A stretch of 64,000 nucleotides of DNA from NCBI GenBank assembly GCA_027563935.2, contig CM050447.1, positions 10,012,501-10,076,500 of the forward strand, in the 5' to 3' direction. Each line of letters starts with the position of its first letter. The first letter of the stretch is position 1. A program made the translations under genes and the position numbers. The notes beneath the pieces are model-generated. The model saw only the letters and a program-made list of their open reading frames with translations. It was not told the origin of the DNA and did no database searches. This DNA comes from Costus lasius (Eukaryota; Streptophyta; Magnoliopsida; Zingiberales; Costaceae). This document shows, piece after piece, positions 11,821 through 24,900 of this stretch.

Positions 11821-12519
11821 TCTTCTAGATCCTTAAAGAATTACTTATTTTAAGGAATTAAATAGAGGGGGGCTAGATGAAACTAAAGAGAGGACTTGAT
11901 AAAGTTATTGTTCTTAAAATATAAATAAAGCTTTACAATATAAAAATATTAATAGATAATATAAAGAAAATCTTGTTCAAAATTTACTATTATGAAAAAT
12001 TTTATTCACCTAGCCCTCTAATTATCCTAAAATTATCAAAAAATTAAAATATATTATAATATAATTAGTAACAATTTTTCTAAGCCTTATATGAAAACAC
12101 CAACTATATATTGCATGTTATATAAATTCATTATGAAAATGTGATTGTTAAGTTACAATACATGTAACAAAATAGTAATGTACAAATTGATAGATGCTAA
12201 TAAAGAAATAAAAAAAAATAAATTATAACAATAAATAATTTTTATATCAACTCATTTATATTAGGTGGAGCATGATTTAGATAATTTAAAATATTGTAAA
12301 AAATTATAAATGCAATAATTAGAGTTCTGAATTATAAAATTGTTTGAAATTCTAGAGAAAAGCATGCATACTAAACGGCCCAAAAAGTCGATTAAAGCCC
12401 AAAGCTTGCCATAGATAATTGGCCCATTTCTAGCCTGAGAAACCGCCGTGTTAACTGCTCTACGCTTCGCTCAGAGCAGCTAAATCCGCAGTGCACTTCG
12501 TCGGAGTTGGGGAGTAGGG
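11821..12519. other. AT-rich spacer and promoter of the membrane MTase-like gene
   Basis: Up to about 12350 the DNA is AT-rich without a gene. The last 150 bases turn GC-richer and carry GGCCC/GCCCA-type motifs (around 12376, 12396 and 12420), which are frequent in promoters of broadly expressed plant genes, just upstream of the start at 12520. Confidence 0.4.
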
Positions 12520-15500
12520 ATGCAAGACAACGTGCTCTCATCGCGGAGATCGCCGCTGTATCCTGATGGAGACGGGGAGGGTGGCGGATCCGGAGGCGGC
12601 GACGACGTATCCAAGATGAGGAAGCACGCCTTCCTCGGCACCAGGCTGTCAGCGCACGCGAGGGCTGTGCTGTCCGGCCAGTGTGCCGCCGCCTCCGTTT
12701 TCGTACTTCTCTTCCTCTCCTTGGCTTTGTTCGTCGTATCCCACTCGCGCCACGCCGTCTGCGTCAACCCGTACGATTTCTCCGCCCGTTCCGCGGTCTT
12801 CGGAACTACCCTTGACGGCCTCGCCTCCGATTTCGGTTCTCTCGGCGTGCCCTGGTGTAAGATCGCTTTGTACCTTTCGTAAGATTTCGTTTTCCCGGAG
12901 ATTAAGATGTAGGATCTGGGGGGATTCGGTTTCTCGTTGGTCAGGAATCAGTAGTTTCCCTATGGAAACAACGTTTTCGTTTTTTTTTCTCTCACATTGT
13001 GTGAAAAATAGTTTTCGGATTAATCATATATTTGAGGAAGTTGTTGCAATGATGCACTAGATCCGGCAATCTGCTCTTGTAAATTTACTATTGCCTTTTC
13101 TAGATCTAATGTAGACGGTAATGAATGACGTTTTCTGCTTGATTTCGCTCATTGCGACTTGACCTGTTTCGTGGTCAGCTTTTAACTTACATCTTCTGGG
13201 TTTCTTGGTAGAATCAAAGGGATATATTCGCACAATCCATCACATTTTTAGTTGCAATATTGCATTGTATTAATTCTTGCTCTTTGAATTGTCTCTTAAT
13301 TCTTGTTCTTTGTAAAAGGTAGAACGAAACGGGGGAAAATGGTAGAGTGGACTAGAAAGGACTTGCTCAAAGGCTTGGAGGAATTTGTGCCAATCTATGA
13401 AACTCGTCCGATCAAGAACAATATGTATGGCATGGGCTTCGATCACAGCTTTGGGCTGTGGTTCATGGCGCGTTGGCTTAAGCCAGATCTTATGATAGAA
13501 AGTGGTGCTTTTAAGGGACATTCAACATGGGTACTGCGGCAGGCCATGCCAGAGACACGGATAATATCGCTGTCACCCCGCCACCCTGAGAAATATTTGA
13601 AGAAGGGGCCTGCTTATGTTGATAAGAATTGTACTTACTTTGCTGGGAAGGATTTTGTGGATTTTGGTAGTGTTGACTGGAGTAGCATTATGAAGAAGCA
13701 TGGGATATCTGATATGGGCAGGGTTCTTGTATTCTTTGATGATCACCAGAATGAACTCAAAAGGTAACTAGAACTGTACTTTTTGGTCTCTTAGTAGGGA
13801 TCCAACAATTTGATTCTCATGAACTCTTATTTATTGTTCATTCGGTGACATTACTGAGAAATTACTTTCTTGTATACTGATTTTAGTGTTTTTCGTATTT
13901 CTTATTGTGATTTCCGGTAATTGTGTTATAAAAGATATCCTTTAGGCCATGTTTAGTTAATAGTTTTCAAGTTTCCATTTGAGTGAAAATGAAAATTAGT
14001 ATAAATTATTGTTTGACAATTTTCATCCAAAACCAAATCTGAAAACTTAAAAACTTGAAAACTATTATCATATAGAAACTAACAAAAACTTTATACTAAA
14101 AGTGCTTTGGATTAAAAAAACATCAAAAGTGTTTCTCTAGCTCATGACATTTTGTTGCTGTTTCAAATGAGTCCTCATATGATTGAAAATTTCAGAATTT
14201 TATTATTTTTGAAAAGTGAAATTGAGATGTCAATCAAATACACCCTTAGGGTTTTGATTTTTCTTTTTTCTTTTTGTTTGGAAGAGCATGACAATTGTCA
14301 GCTGCAGACGGTCTTCTTTATACTCTCACTTCTGATTTGCCAGTATCTAACTGATAGTTTGGTAAGTCCATTGACAGATTGCAGCAAGCTCTAAAAGCCG
14401 GCTTCCAGCATCTTATCTTTGAGGATAACTATGACACTGGAACTGGAGATCATTATTCCCTAAGACAGATATGTGATCAGCATTACATTAGAGGTGAGTT
14501 TTCACATTTCTGATTCTGCAATGCATGCTTATGTTATGCTGATATACGTGGATTGTGCTATTTGGACTGTTGCATTACTTGATCTGTGCTGAACGTCATT
14601 AACTTGTAGAAGCATCTTGTTGTATGGAAACTTACCCCATTTCAATTACCTAGAAAGAGTTTTTCTTTCTGTTACTATTGGTTGATGCCCTCTGTATTTG
14701 GTTGATGTGTAGATCATGGAAAACCATTTGCAGTAATTCGGTGATTTGCTCTAACAGTGAGCATGAAACTTGATAATGTACCTAGAAGTATATGTTTGTA
14801 AGTCTATTTCAATAGAATGGTGAAGAGGGTTTTCATGACTCGTGAACTCATGTTCATCCATCTCAGAACTCTGAAAGCAATGGCTTGCATGAGTTGAGTT
14901 ATTTGGATTGTCCAAAGGAATTCTTGTAGTGTCAACCTTGATGCCCCGCCTTGTACATGAGTTGCTAAGCTTCTGCTTCGGGTTTCCAATGTAGCTACTT
15001 TAATTCCTTTCTGATCCATACAAAGTAAAGGGCAAAAGTGGTGTGTGTACCGTGTAAGGCTTAAGGGGGGGATAAGGGGTTCCATTGGCTCCTTCAATTC
15101 TTTAAAATTGACATTTGAACTTGATTGTGAACAAATGAGATTTTTAAAGTGAATAGAGAAAGGAATAAATTATAATGCATGTGAAATCCTTTTAGCTGTG
15201 GGAGGAATGGCGATTAACACCTTTTCATAGATAGGTATTTGCCAGGTCACGTTGACAAGTGGAGGAACAAGAAAAATGTTAGAACTTTCTGCATAGGATA
15301 GAGATTTATTGACGTAGACCAAGTGTGGATAAATGGGAGAAAAACTCATTGGGATTGAAAGAGATTAATAAATACTAAAATAATAATTAATTAATTCATG
15401 TCAAAAGTTTGCTGATTACATAATACTTATATGAATTTATACAGACTATTATTATAACATATAACAACTACAGAATAACTAGACTTAGTCAACCCCTAAT

Positions 15501-16585
15501 CTATATTTTTTAATATACAAATCAATTATATGAAATTATTATATTGAATTACTAATTAATTAATCAACTAATTCCATCACTTAACCTCTGAGGTATTTCA
15601 AGGATTTGTGAAGGATGTCCCATGAAAACGAGGCCAAGGAGTTTAGGTGCACTTCCTTTCGTTGATACGTTGTGAGTAGTATTTTTTAGGGCAAACCTCG
15701 AATGTGATGGCCACTAAAGTCATCTTCATATATTGTTCTGAGATAGTGTTAGTGATTCCATCATGGTGGCCACACTACGGCTTTCACACCAAGGTAATTA
15801 TTTGAGACTTGTGCAGTCTGATGAAGTATATATTTCTTCTGTTCCCCTATGATCTGGTGCACGGCAAATTTGAGACGTTGATGAATTTGTGTTCCCCTAT
15901 GATCTGGTGCACGGCAAATTTGAGACATTGATGAATTTGTAATCGCGTTCGATAGTAAAATTATGTTTTGTTTCATACCGTGCCTGTTTTCATTGATTGG
16001 GTACATTTGTTGAATTAATCGCAAGGTGTATATCATGATTTATATTGGTTTCACTTTTTGCCTCAATTCATGGATGATGTAAAAGAATCTTCTCTCTTCC
16101 TAGTCTGCTAATGTAGTCTTGAAAATTTTGAGTTTTGACCTTTGTTAAAATCCACTTTGTTTGATGTAGGGGGTGGACACAGCTGCTTCTGGGACAGCGA
16201 TGAAGCTAGGATACGGGTGAAAAGGAAAAAATTTTGGGAGAAAGCTGTGGACAGAGATGAACTATGCGCAGGTGGTGAAGAGTGGTGGGGTGTTCGGGGT
16301 TTTGTGCGTGATGATTTCAACCATAGCAATAAGGCTATCTCCTATGAAGAACACTTCCAAAACAGCAGGTTTGTGGAATCGGTGTTGGATGTGTATTGGG
16401 AACTCCCACCGGTTGCTGGCCCTTCACTTACTCACCAAACCAGATACGACCCTGCCCGTGCGGTTGATCCCATTATTGAAGACGGAAGGTTTGGCTTATT
16501 CCAACGGCTTGGCCTTGCTAGATTTGAAACTTCAGTTTTCAATGGATATACACAAATGGTATATGTCCAGATTTCTGCTTCATAA
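12520..16585 (+). CDS. Uncharacterised membrane protein with methyltransferase-like domain
   Basis: Exons 12520-12856, 13319-13763, 14378-14493 and 16170-16585 join with GT-AG introns in closed frame to 437 residues. Residues 1-50 are Gly/acidic then basic, residues 56-74 form one hydrophobic membrane segment, and the rest is soluble: a type II topology expected in the Golgi or endoplasmic reticulum. Residues 165-260 resemble a class I methyltransferase or CmcI-like fold: ESGAFKGHSTW (173-183) looks like the glycine-rich nucleotide/SAM loop, followed by an acidic strand with VFFDDHQ (250-256) and by FEDNYDTGTGDHYS in exon 3. I recognise it as a conserved plant protein of unknown role; a reaction is not established. 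The last 16 codons lie inside a segment duplicated in inverted form at 3125-4803. Intron 2 holds a MITE and intron 3 (1.7 kb) a 50-bp tandem repeat. Confidence 0.85.
13945..14245. mobile_element. Probable PIF/Harbinger-type MITE, 301 bp
   Basis: Inside intron 2 of the methyltransferase-like gene. It begins GGCCATGTTTAGTTAA and its complement end reads GGGTGTATTTGATTGA, weak inverted repeats of the kind seen in Tourist-like elements. TTA occurs directly on both sides (13942-13944 and 14246-14248), the target duplication of this superfamily. The core is AT-rich with no coding frame. The repeats are imperfect, so the call is moderate. Confidence 0.45.
15841..15940. repeat. 50-bp perfect-period tandem duplication in intron 3
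   Basis: 15841-15890 and 15891-15940 are the same 50-bp unit starting GTTCCCCTATGATCTGG, differing at one base (G at 15877, A at 15927). It lies in the third intron of the methyltransferase-like gene. Confidence 0.9.
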
Positions 16586-17940
16586 TCCTAAATCATACAA
16601 AGATCTTCGAGTTGCCTTGTTGGTCTGTTTCATCGTAGAAACTAAACCTGCTACTTCTGTTGTTCTTTCTGGTTCAGTTATTGTTTCTACATTACACTGT
16701 AAATATTTTTTTTATTAATCCGTATAATGGATTGGCTCCCAATACTAGTGATTGTATTACATTTATCAGCTATCTTCGTTTGCTCTTTGATTCTCAGTGT
16801 ACACTATGGCTGACCTTAGAAAACAGATACCGAGGTTTGAGCTCGTTAAGTACACAATCCAGAATGCAAATTCTAAACCGGAGACTTAAGTCTCCTAATG
16901 AAAACAAGGTTATCTCAGAAAACTTAAGTAAAAAACATAGTAGCCATAAGGAAACGAGATGGAACAGAATGAAAGATTGGAAGGATGAGACAAATTTAGC
17001 GTGTGAAAAAGTAATGGCACCACCAAGTAAACATGAACAAGTAATTTGTAAAACACTACTAAACTGCTCCTTTCTTTAATCAGACTAACAAATAAACATT
17101 CAACTTGAGATCCACTTGAGCATCATTAATGCGAAACTTGAACCGTTAACATATGGGCAATATACGGAGGTAACAGAACTAGAGAACTTGCAACTAAGAA
17201 TAACCCCTATATGAACCGATGGTAGCATTGCCAACAAAAGAGGCTACAACACTAAAAACTTCAAAACAAGAAGCACACATCTAGGACTTATGTAAAAGAC
17301 AAGGCATTTAATGGGATTGACAGGCAGTATCTACCAACACTAGATCACCAGACAATATTAAGAGTCAACTGGAAGTTTTACTCCACTGTAGCAAACGACA
17401 GGATCAAGAGAAGACCAACTAAAAACAGACAACTTTGATTTCTTGGAGCCCACTTGAGCTATTTGATCTGCATATTCCCAATTGTAAATTGAAGACGATG
17501 CTAGTTACGGCTCCTGGATTTCTCAATAGCCTTTGGGGCTGCAATCAATTTAAAACATGCTTATTATTAATGATATAATTTGCATAGAATGGTAAAAAGA
17601 GGATACATCCAGTCATTGACATTTTTTCATGTAAACTATATATGATGCCAGCTTAATCACAAGCTAGCAGTAGGTCAATTGAGCTTCGATTGACCATTCT
17701 ATCAACAACAAAAGCATAAGCATCAGATGTGGAAACCCAGAGAAAGTCAACATAAACTCACAAAGGAAAAATATACAAGTAAAAAAGCACTCATGTGTGG
17801 GACTATCAACCATTCAGTCACTGCATTCTGATCATACATAGGTCAGATGCAAGCATGTGTGATGAGTGACGATGCTCGAAGCAGGGCTCTCGCTAGGATT
17901 TCCATTCCTAATGCGATCAGCTACCTAACCTGAATTGACC
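16537..17940 (+). repeat. Source locus (copy B) of the inverted duplication
   Basis: This segment spans the last 49 coding bases of the methyltransferase-like gene, the intergenic space, the last exon of the AUX/IAA gene and part of its final intron. Its inverted, diverged copy is at 3125-4803. Because it is embedded in two apparently intact genes, this is the donor and the other copy is derived. Confidence 0.85.
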
Positions 17941-20900
17941 ATAGAGAATCTTTTACAAGTTTTAAGGTCTTCATAACCTAAGCATACATTTCAACCTCTT
18001 GCCTGACTTGGTGTCTCCTTTCAAACCCCTCAAATCAAACTTTATCAAACTTGAGCATTGGAGTGGAGATTTTCAGGCCTCAAAAGATGTCTAATGCAGA
18101 AATAAGATTCATAGAAAAAGAGGCAAGTTGGAACTCAAGTCCTTTGGAAGCAGAATCCTCTTAGGCCAACTTCCCAATATAAATCAAATTGGTTATACTG
18201 ACTAGCTACTTCCTCTTTCCCTTTGGGATAATTCTGGTGGTTTCCTCCACATTCGTCAAGTAAGACAACTCTGATTCATCTCACTTACAGAAAATGGACA
18301 AATGATATCATCAATAATATATTATTTTAACAGGCCTTGAAGAAAGAGTGGTTGTTTGACACTTTAGAATTGCACACAGAGCAAAATAGCAATCAACATA
18401 TAAATGAATGAAATGAAGTTACACATACCAATGCCAATTGCCTCTGAACCTTTCATAATCCTCAGCCTTCTACAAGAATCAGTAAACATACTGCAGCAAA
18501 AAATGCAGTGATAAGTACAGTCATAAAAGCAAATCAGTAGCAGTAGACTGTTAGTAGAAATTGAACTAGGATAGTCAAATAAAGAGTAGATGGAAAAGAA
18601 TAAGTTGAATCCAAAATTCAGAATTTATATTTGATCTACACCATAAATGTTCTCTCATCTGCTCAAGGATTAAGTATTGGAATTAACATTAATAGACATT
18701 AATTTACTCGCATTAACAAAAAAAAAAAGAAACAAAAAGTCACCAAGTCATATTTGTGGTCAAAATGAACCGTAAAAACCATCAACTCAATATCTATGAC
18801 AACAAAGAAAGTTTGTAGTTTCTTTAAAATTTACTTACTCCCATGGAACATCACCAACAAGCATCCAATCCCCGTCCTTGTCCTCATAGGTAAGAACATA
18901 TTCAGACCCTTGAAGAAGGTCCATCATTCGACCCTCACTTAGTTTCTCTCTGCCAGTCATCCCTTGTGAACCATACTGACCTGAAAACGACAGCCCAAAA
19001 GTAAACAACTTATTGCACAATATATCTTCTCGTTCTAATTAGTGTTGCATAAAATATGCAAAAGTAAGAAAAATAGTGACCTAACTCAAACGTTCTTCTT
19101 TGGCAAGAATACAAGTGGCGGTGATAAAGGTAGGATTTACCAAAGGCATTGTTATCAAATATTGACAATTACAGCCTTTTACCAATTAAGCTACCTAGCA
19201 CCTCCAACTCGAACATTCTTTTGAAAAACAGAGAACAGTTACTGCACATTCAACAGAGAAGAGCAAAAAGGAGGTCCTGACTTTTTGCATGAAGGAATAG
19301 CAGAATTATCTTAGCATATGTGTGGATAGGCATGTAGCTGAAAGACACATAACCATTCGAGAGCAGAAGTGCTTCAACAAAGAAATTGTGCAAAATATTT
19401 TCTTAAATAGAGAAAAGAAATGAAAACCAAAGCAAGACAACCAAGTAGCAATCTGCAAGATAGTAGTAAAATCACAATAGAAAAAGGGATTTAGTACCAT
19501 GAAACATCTCTAATTTCTCAGATACTAGTATCACGAATTCTCGTATGAAATGTAAGTTTCACGCAAGCTGCAGTGTGAAGTATAAGTTTCACGCTCCTTG
19601 TATTGTTTATGCAAAGGTTTACAGACTAACATCCAAAACCCCGAGTTCATGCCATTTGGGTATCATTTACTTTTTGATGAGATCATCCATGACAACACAA
19701 ACAACCAAACTTGTATGGTAGAAGAAAATGTAAAATCGTCATGCTAGGTAAGTAATTCTCCAAAATACCAAAAACATGAAATAAAGAACATCAAGTGCAT
19801 AGCCGAAAAAATGGCTTTACCAATAGTAAAGGAAGTAAACATCTTCTCAAGACCCAGTGAGAGCTCCTTATAGTTGGAATATGTTTTGAGGTCAACTTTT
19901 CTGAGATATGGAGCTCCATCCATGCTGACCTTAACGTAGAGACACTCCACCCCTTGTTTACCTTCATCTTCTTCCTTGTTCTTGAAAGGGTTCGCAGCCA
20001 GTGTATTCTTTCTGTAGTTACGGATAGGAGGCCAACCAACGACTTGTGCCCTGTCACATAGAATATGTTTAGAAATTCCTGATTGAAGAAAGACTAGTGT
20101 ATGACTAACATTCAACATTAAGAAATGGAACTTCACATCAAAAACTCTATACAAATTAGCTAACTTTATAGTCAATACTTACAGTCCTCAAGTCTAAAGA
20201 TGTACTTAACTAAATAGCACTGAGATTTGGTCCACAATAAGAGATAGAAGGAGAATTTTGACTACATTTAAGAATTTACAAGCTTGCTGTCATCAACTTA
20301 GACTTCAACATTATTTTCCTAGGCCATCAAAATAATGTATTAGTTTTCTCATTAAACAAGTTGTAGCAAATGGTAGCAACACAAATATAAACGTACGAGA
20401 TGACGAGTGTCTGATAAGAAAGGACTAATGTGGATAGTAGAGCTGTTTACCATGATTTAAGAACCAAAGTTTGAGTAGAAGAAAAGAGAATTATTATGTA
20501 ATATGTGATATGTAGTGTATAATATTAATATGGTAGTAACACATAATGATAGATATAAATTATAAGATAAATACATATATGGTGGCAATCACAATACAAT
20601 ATAGAAGATATCATAGAGGAGTCTCCTATCTTTGAACTTCATAGCACTCTAGTACATTCAAGCTGATAAAATTGACACAATCTTGAGTTTAAACAACAGC
20701 ATGTAAAGAGAGTCATAAAAATAGGGAGAATTGTTGTTTGGTACGGAAAACTCTCTGTGATAGAAAGTTGGTGATGTCAATGGAAGCACTAGAACTGAAG
20801 AAGAAGAATGTGATGCCACTTAGGATGTAACCCTCTCTAGTATAAGATTGAAATAGAAAAAGTGAAATAGTATTACTTTGAGAAGATATGATAGTTACAT

Positions 20901-21975
20901 GGTGTCTCTTTATACAGAGAGTAGTGTACAATGATAATGGTAAAACGTAAAATAGAAAATGTTTAATACGATAGAGAAATGCATCATGGTAGATATGAAT
21001 AATAAGGTAAGGGCGTATATGGTAGAAATCATGATAGAATAATAGAAAAGATTATGATGGCATTAGTATAGCAGAGTCTTCCTTGATTGCAACTTATATA
21101 TTCTCTAACAACCACAACATTTGTTTACAACTATGCATTTGTTTAACTATAGATCACAAGTTCTGCAAGGATAGCACCAAGGATTTTGTAATATCAAGCA
21201 TTGGAGTACAAAATTGGTACTCAACTCAATAAAAGATCTTTTTCTATTTGATTGATAACAAAATAAATAAGCTTGAACAAATTTTAAACTCAATAGGATG
21301 AATTCTTGAGTATGGATGAGCTCATCTCTTAAAAGTTCATGAACAACTCATTTAAGTATTCAACAAGTAGATTTATTTAATGTTTTTGTGCCAATACATA
21401 TTAATCATAAGTGTAACTGATATTTAAAATTAATCAATTTTTTAACCATATTAATCATATAGGTAATACATATTAATCAAGAAATAGAAGGTTCACAGAA
21501 GGACATGAACAACTTTCACAACATGCAATGCGAAGAAAAGTTTCTGCTCCAATATATCTTCGACAAATAGAAGAAAGACTTACTTTGCTGAAGGCGCCGC
21601 CTTTGCGTCTCCACCATCATCCTTGCCGGCGTTTGTCGGCGCCAAATGCTTGCCGCCAGCGATCTCCCCCTTGGCGGCGAAAGAACCCCCACCTTTACCC
21701 GGTTCCACCTCAGATCCATTCACGGAGGGAAGCCCCCACTCGCCGGCCGCGTCGATAGCGTCGGAGAACCCTCTCTTGGCGCCGGAGACGAAGTTCTTCG
21801 TGGGCAGCGCCAGCGTCAGGCCGACCCCTCCTCCATCGACCCTCTCCGGCGACTCCGACCCCGGTAGTCCAAGCCGGAGCTCGGTGTCCTTGAGGTTAAG
21901 CCTGCCGGCCGCCGAAAGCTTGCCGTCGCTCTCCGCGAGGCCTATGTAGTCGTGCTCCAACAACGGCGGTGTCAT
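17501..21975 (-). CDS. IAA: AUX/IAA auxin-response repressor
   Basis: Short-lived nuclear repressor that binds ARF factors and is destroyed when auxin bridges it to TIR1/AFB. Exons (minus strand): 21975-21584, 20050-19821, 18980-18839, 18490-18429, 17538-17501; GT-AG introns, 287 residues. All four classic domains are present. Domain I has the EAR motif LRLGL (residues 33-37). Domain II has the degron VGWPPI (135-140), followed by RNYRKN. The PB1 domain (III/IV) runs from about 168 to 275, with the basic face [16 protein letters not shown] and the acidic OPCA region YEDKDGDW (239-246), then VGDVPWDMF. It ends with [18 protein letters not shown], a basic tail. The N terminus ([13 protein letters not shown]) is like the IAA8/9/27 clade. 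The protein looks fully functional. The last exon is 38 bases and was copied into the duplicate at about 3555. Confidence 0.95.
20181..21583 (-). other. First intron (bulk) of the AUX/IAA gene
   Basis: Part of the 1.5-kb first intron between exons at 20050 and 21584. AT-rich, with no other gene seen. Short frames here have no coding support. Confidence 0.5.
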
Positions 21976-24900
21976 TAAAGTTCCCTCCTTTTCTTCTCAC
22001 GTCGATTTCTAAGAGCAAAAGAAGCTCGAGATCGATACGTGGACTGGAGAGTTTGAGAACAAAGGGGGTTAAGAAGATTCCTACTTGTATAGCTCTCAAG
22101 AAAGTAGTTTTCTTCTCCAAGAACTAATCTTTTACATCGCAATCATAAGAGCCAGCCATGGGGGGAAAGAGAGAACGAGCAAAAGAAAAAGGCCAAGACA
22201 TCGCAAGTATTTTGGGCAAAATGAGGGTGGAGATACTTGCCTAGTTTTTAATGGCGGGGTGTTGGAAGACTCTACCCCTTGGGACCGCAAACTGCCGACA
22301 GGAGATTGAAAGTTCCCGACAGCATTGCAGATAACACTCCCTATAAAAATCCCTCCTTTCCAATCTAATCCTTCGCCATCATTGATGGCTACACTGTTGT
22401 TTATTCTCTCTTATCTTAAATGGAGGATTACCCTATAAAAAAGTCATTTTTTTCTCCTCTCTCTCTCTCTTACCTGCCATGCCTGCCCTAGAGCTGCATT
22501 AAAATGTGCGAGGACAGCAACTCTCCTAAACCCTAGCCTCGCTGGACGTAGGGAGATACCACATCAAAGGTGGTGGAAGACAAGCTCGCGTCTTGGCGTA
22601 AGCTGAGCTGCTCTCTGCGATCGAGCTTGTCATGTTGGCAATAATAATGACAAGAACCAAACAACAAAGGCCTAGAAAGAAAGAAGCAATGGCATTAAAA
22701 TGCACAACATCCGTGTTCTGTATTGTTTTGTTAATGGTTTGACAAAGCATTTAACAAGGGAGAGAAAAAAGAGTACAACAAAACAAGTGCAAAAAGGAGG
22801 AGAGAGAAAAGAAGGAGACGGAGGAGGAGAAGGGAGGAGCGGGTGGAGACGGCGACACGACCTGCGACTTCTCCGGCACAGCCCCACGCCTGCATCATCT
22901 GCCATTATTGTGTTTTGGAAGCATCACACGGCCCGCCGTCCGCGAAAGGGCCCACGCGCGCTCATGATCTTGCCACGTGGACGATTCTTCTTGGGGGACC
23001 AAGTTGGCGGCATCCGCCGGTGTGGGGTCCTCGCGCGGCACAGCTGGGTGGTCCGTTCGATGAGCTTCCGCGCGCGGATTTCGGGCCACGTGTCGAGCAG
23101 AAGTTGGGAGCGGTTGGTGTTTCGCGGTTCGGGCGGGGTGAGGGAGGTGGGGAATCATGATTTTGACGGCGTGGATCCGTGCGCGCATCATTCGCTCGGA
23201 CTCCGCCGACCGAGTTGACTGACCACCGCTGACTGGAAATTGACCGTTCGGTAAATGAAGGTTTGTATAATATAAAAATATTAATAATATTGTTTTTTTA
23301 CTATTCAAGATGGCTCAATCATGCATCTCAAACGTTAATTTGGCACTTTCATGAACCAAAAGTGAGTTAATGGAGTGATGAATCCACATAGTTGACGTAG
23401 TGTAGCGACTATCTGATCGATCAACCACTAATAGTTGCTTACACTAAATCTTCTCTAATCTATGCATCCATGGCACACATGAAACGGGTGCACGTTATGA
23501 ACTCGCTTTCACTTGCTTTTACTCATGTTCATGCTCATTTTCAGTAACCTTTCTAGTAATAAAGATGATGTGTTTCTAATTGATCCAAGCCTTCATCGAA
23601 ATAAAGCCATTGAAAGAGACATGATGTTATCTTTGTTGCATCGTTGTTGGGTTGTATGGTAGAATCTTTCACTACTTTAATTCTTCGAAAAGGGTGCAGC
23701 GAGACACTGAGCTGGGTTTGTCCATGTTTGGGACGAGAGATTGAAGAGCTTTTTGCAGGAGCAAGCTAGCTGACTCAGTCGATCGAGTCAGCAGCAGCAG
23801 TCAAATGAACTGTATCTATTTTTTTTTTTTTAAAAAAAAAGAAAAAATCTATCTAGCTAGATGAAGCCTGAATGCTAGCAGTTTTCAGGCCACGTGAAAG
23901 CATGCATGCCAAAAGAAGCCTGATTTTCTCTTTCTTTTTATGGGTGGTTGACCCAAATTGGTCAAGGATGTTGACCACTCCTCCACTTCTCGGCTTCTCG
24001 CCACTTGTTCTTCCACTGACTTGGACATTGACTACCATCAGTGGACGCGCCATGTGGTGCACCAGTGGTCTCTGTGCGCTCTCAGTAGAGTACTGATCCA
24101 TTGAGGTTTTTTATTTTGTTTATTTCACTGTGAAATTAATACGGCCAAGTTTGACCTCAACATATTTATACGCGGACTCAAAATTAGTTCTGCTGACTTT
24201 TGCATGTAGATCGACAGAGACTTGATCCAAGTGGTTGATGGTGATCGTAGTGCATGCTCATTGCTCTTGCCTTTCAAATGTGCTGAAATTGCTGTCGTAA
24301 ATTTTCAACTCTTCTTGAGGAGGTGGTAAATGGGCCGTACGGGGCCGTACTGAAGTGGTCTGATGCTCTATGGGCCCAATGGGCCATGACATGTAGGGCC
24401 CTGGCCCCCTCAGGTACAACGGGATGTGTTGGATAGTCAAGGCCATGGGCCGTACATTAAGCCCAGCCCCTCTTGTTTGTGGCTGCGTCCTACTCTCCTT
24501 CGCCGCTGCTGCGCCGCAATCATGGGGCACGTGTGCCATCCAAGAGTGAGCCCCATGTGGCTTCCTCCATGCCCGAAAGGCTTGGCGGAGGCATTTAACT
24601 TCATCGACCGGGCTGAGTTCTACAACATACTCCGCTCTACCCAAGCGAATGGAGAGCTAACGCGGTGGCGCCGGCCTCATCGTGGGGCCCGTTGACAAGC
24701 GAATAGAGGTCTTTAACTTCTTTTGTCTCATCTCACGCCCTTGTTTCGTGTCCAGACGCGACAACGACACAACAACGTGGCGCGCGGGCCGGGCCGGCCC
24801 ACGACGCCTTGCCCTTCCCGTTTCAATTCAAACATACGAGCCCTGCGACTCGAACACGCGATGCCCGGTTCCGAAATTGAACCCTGCTCTGTGCGCTAGT

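Noticed and set aside
22700..23308. Long frames on both strands upstream of AUX/IAA
   Set aside because: Low-complexity Arg/Gly-rich translations in GC-rich DNA, with overlapping frames on both strands and no homology I recognise.
24724..24729. TGTCTC auxin-response-like word
   Set aside because: A single 6-mer 2.7 kb from the AUX/IAA start is expected by chance.
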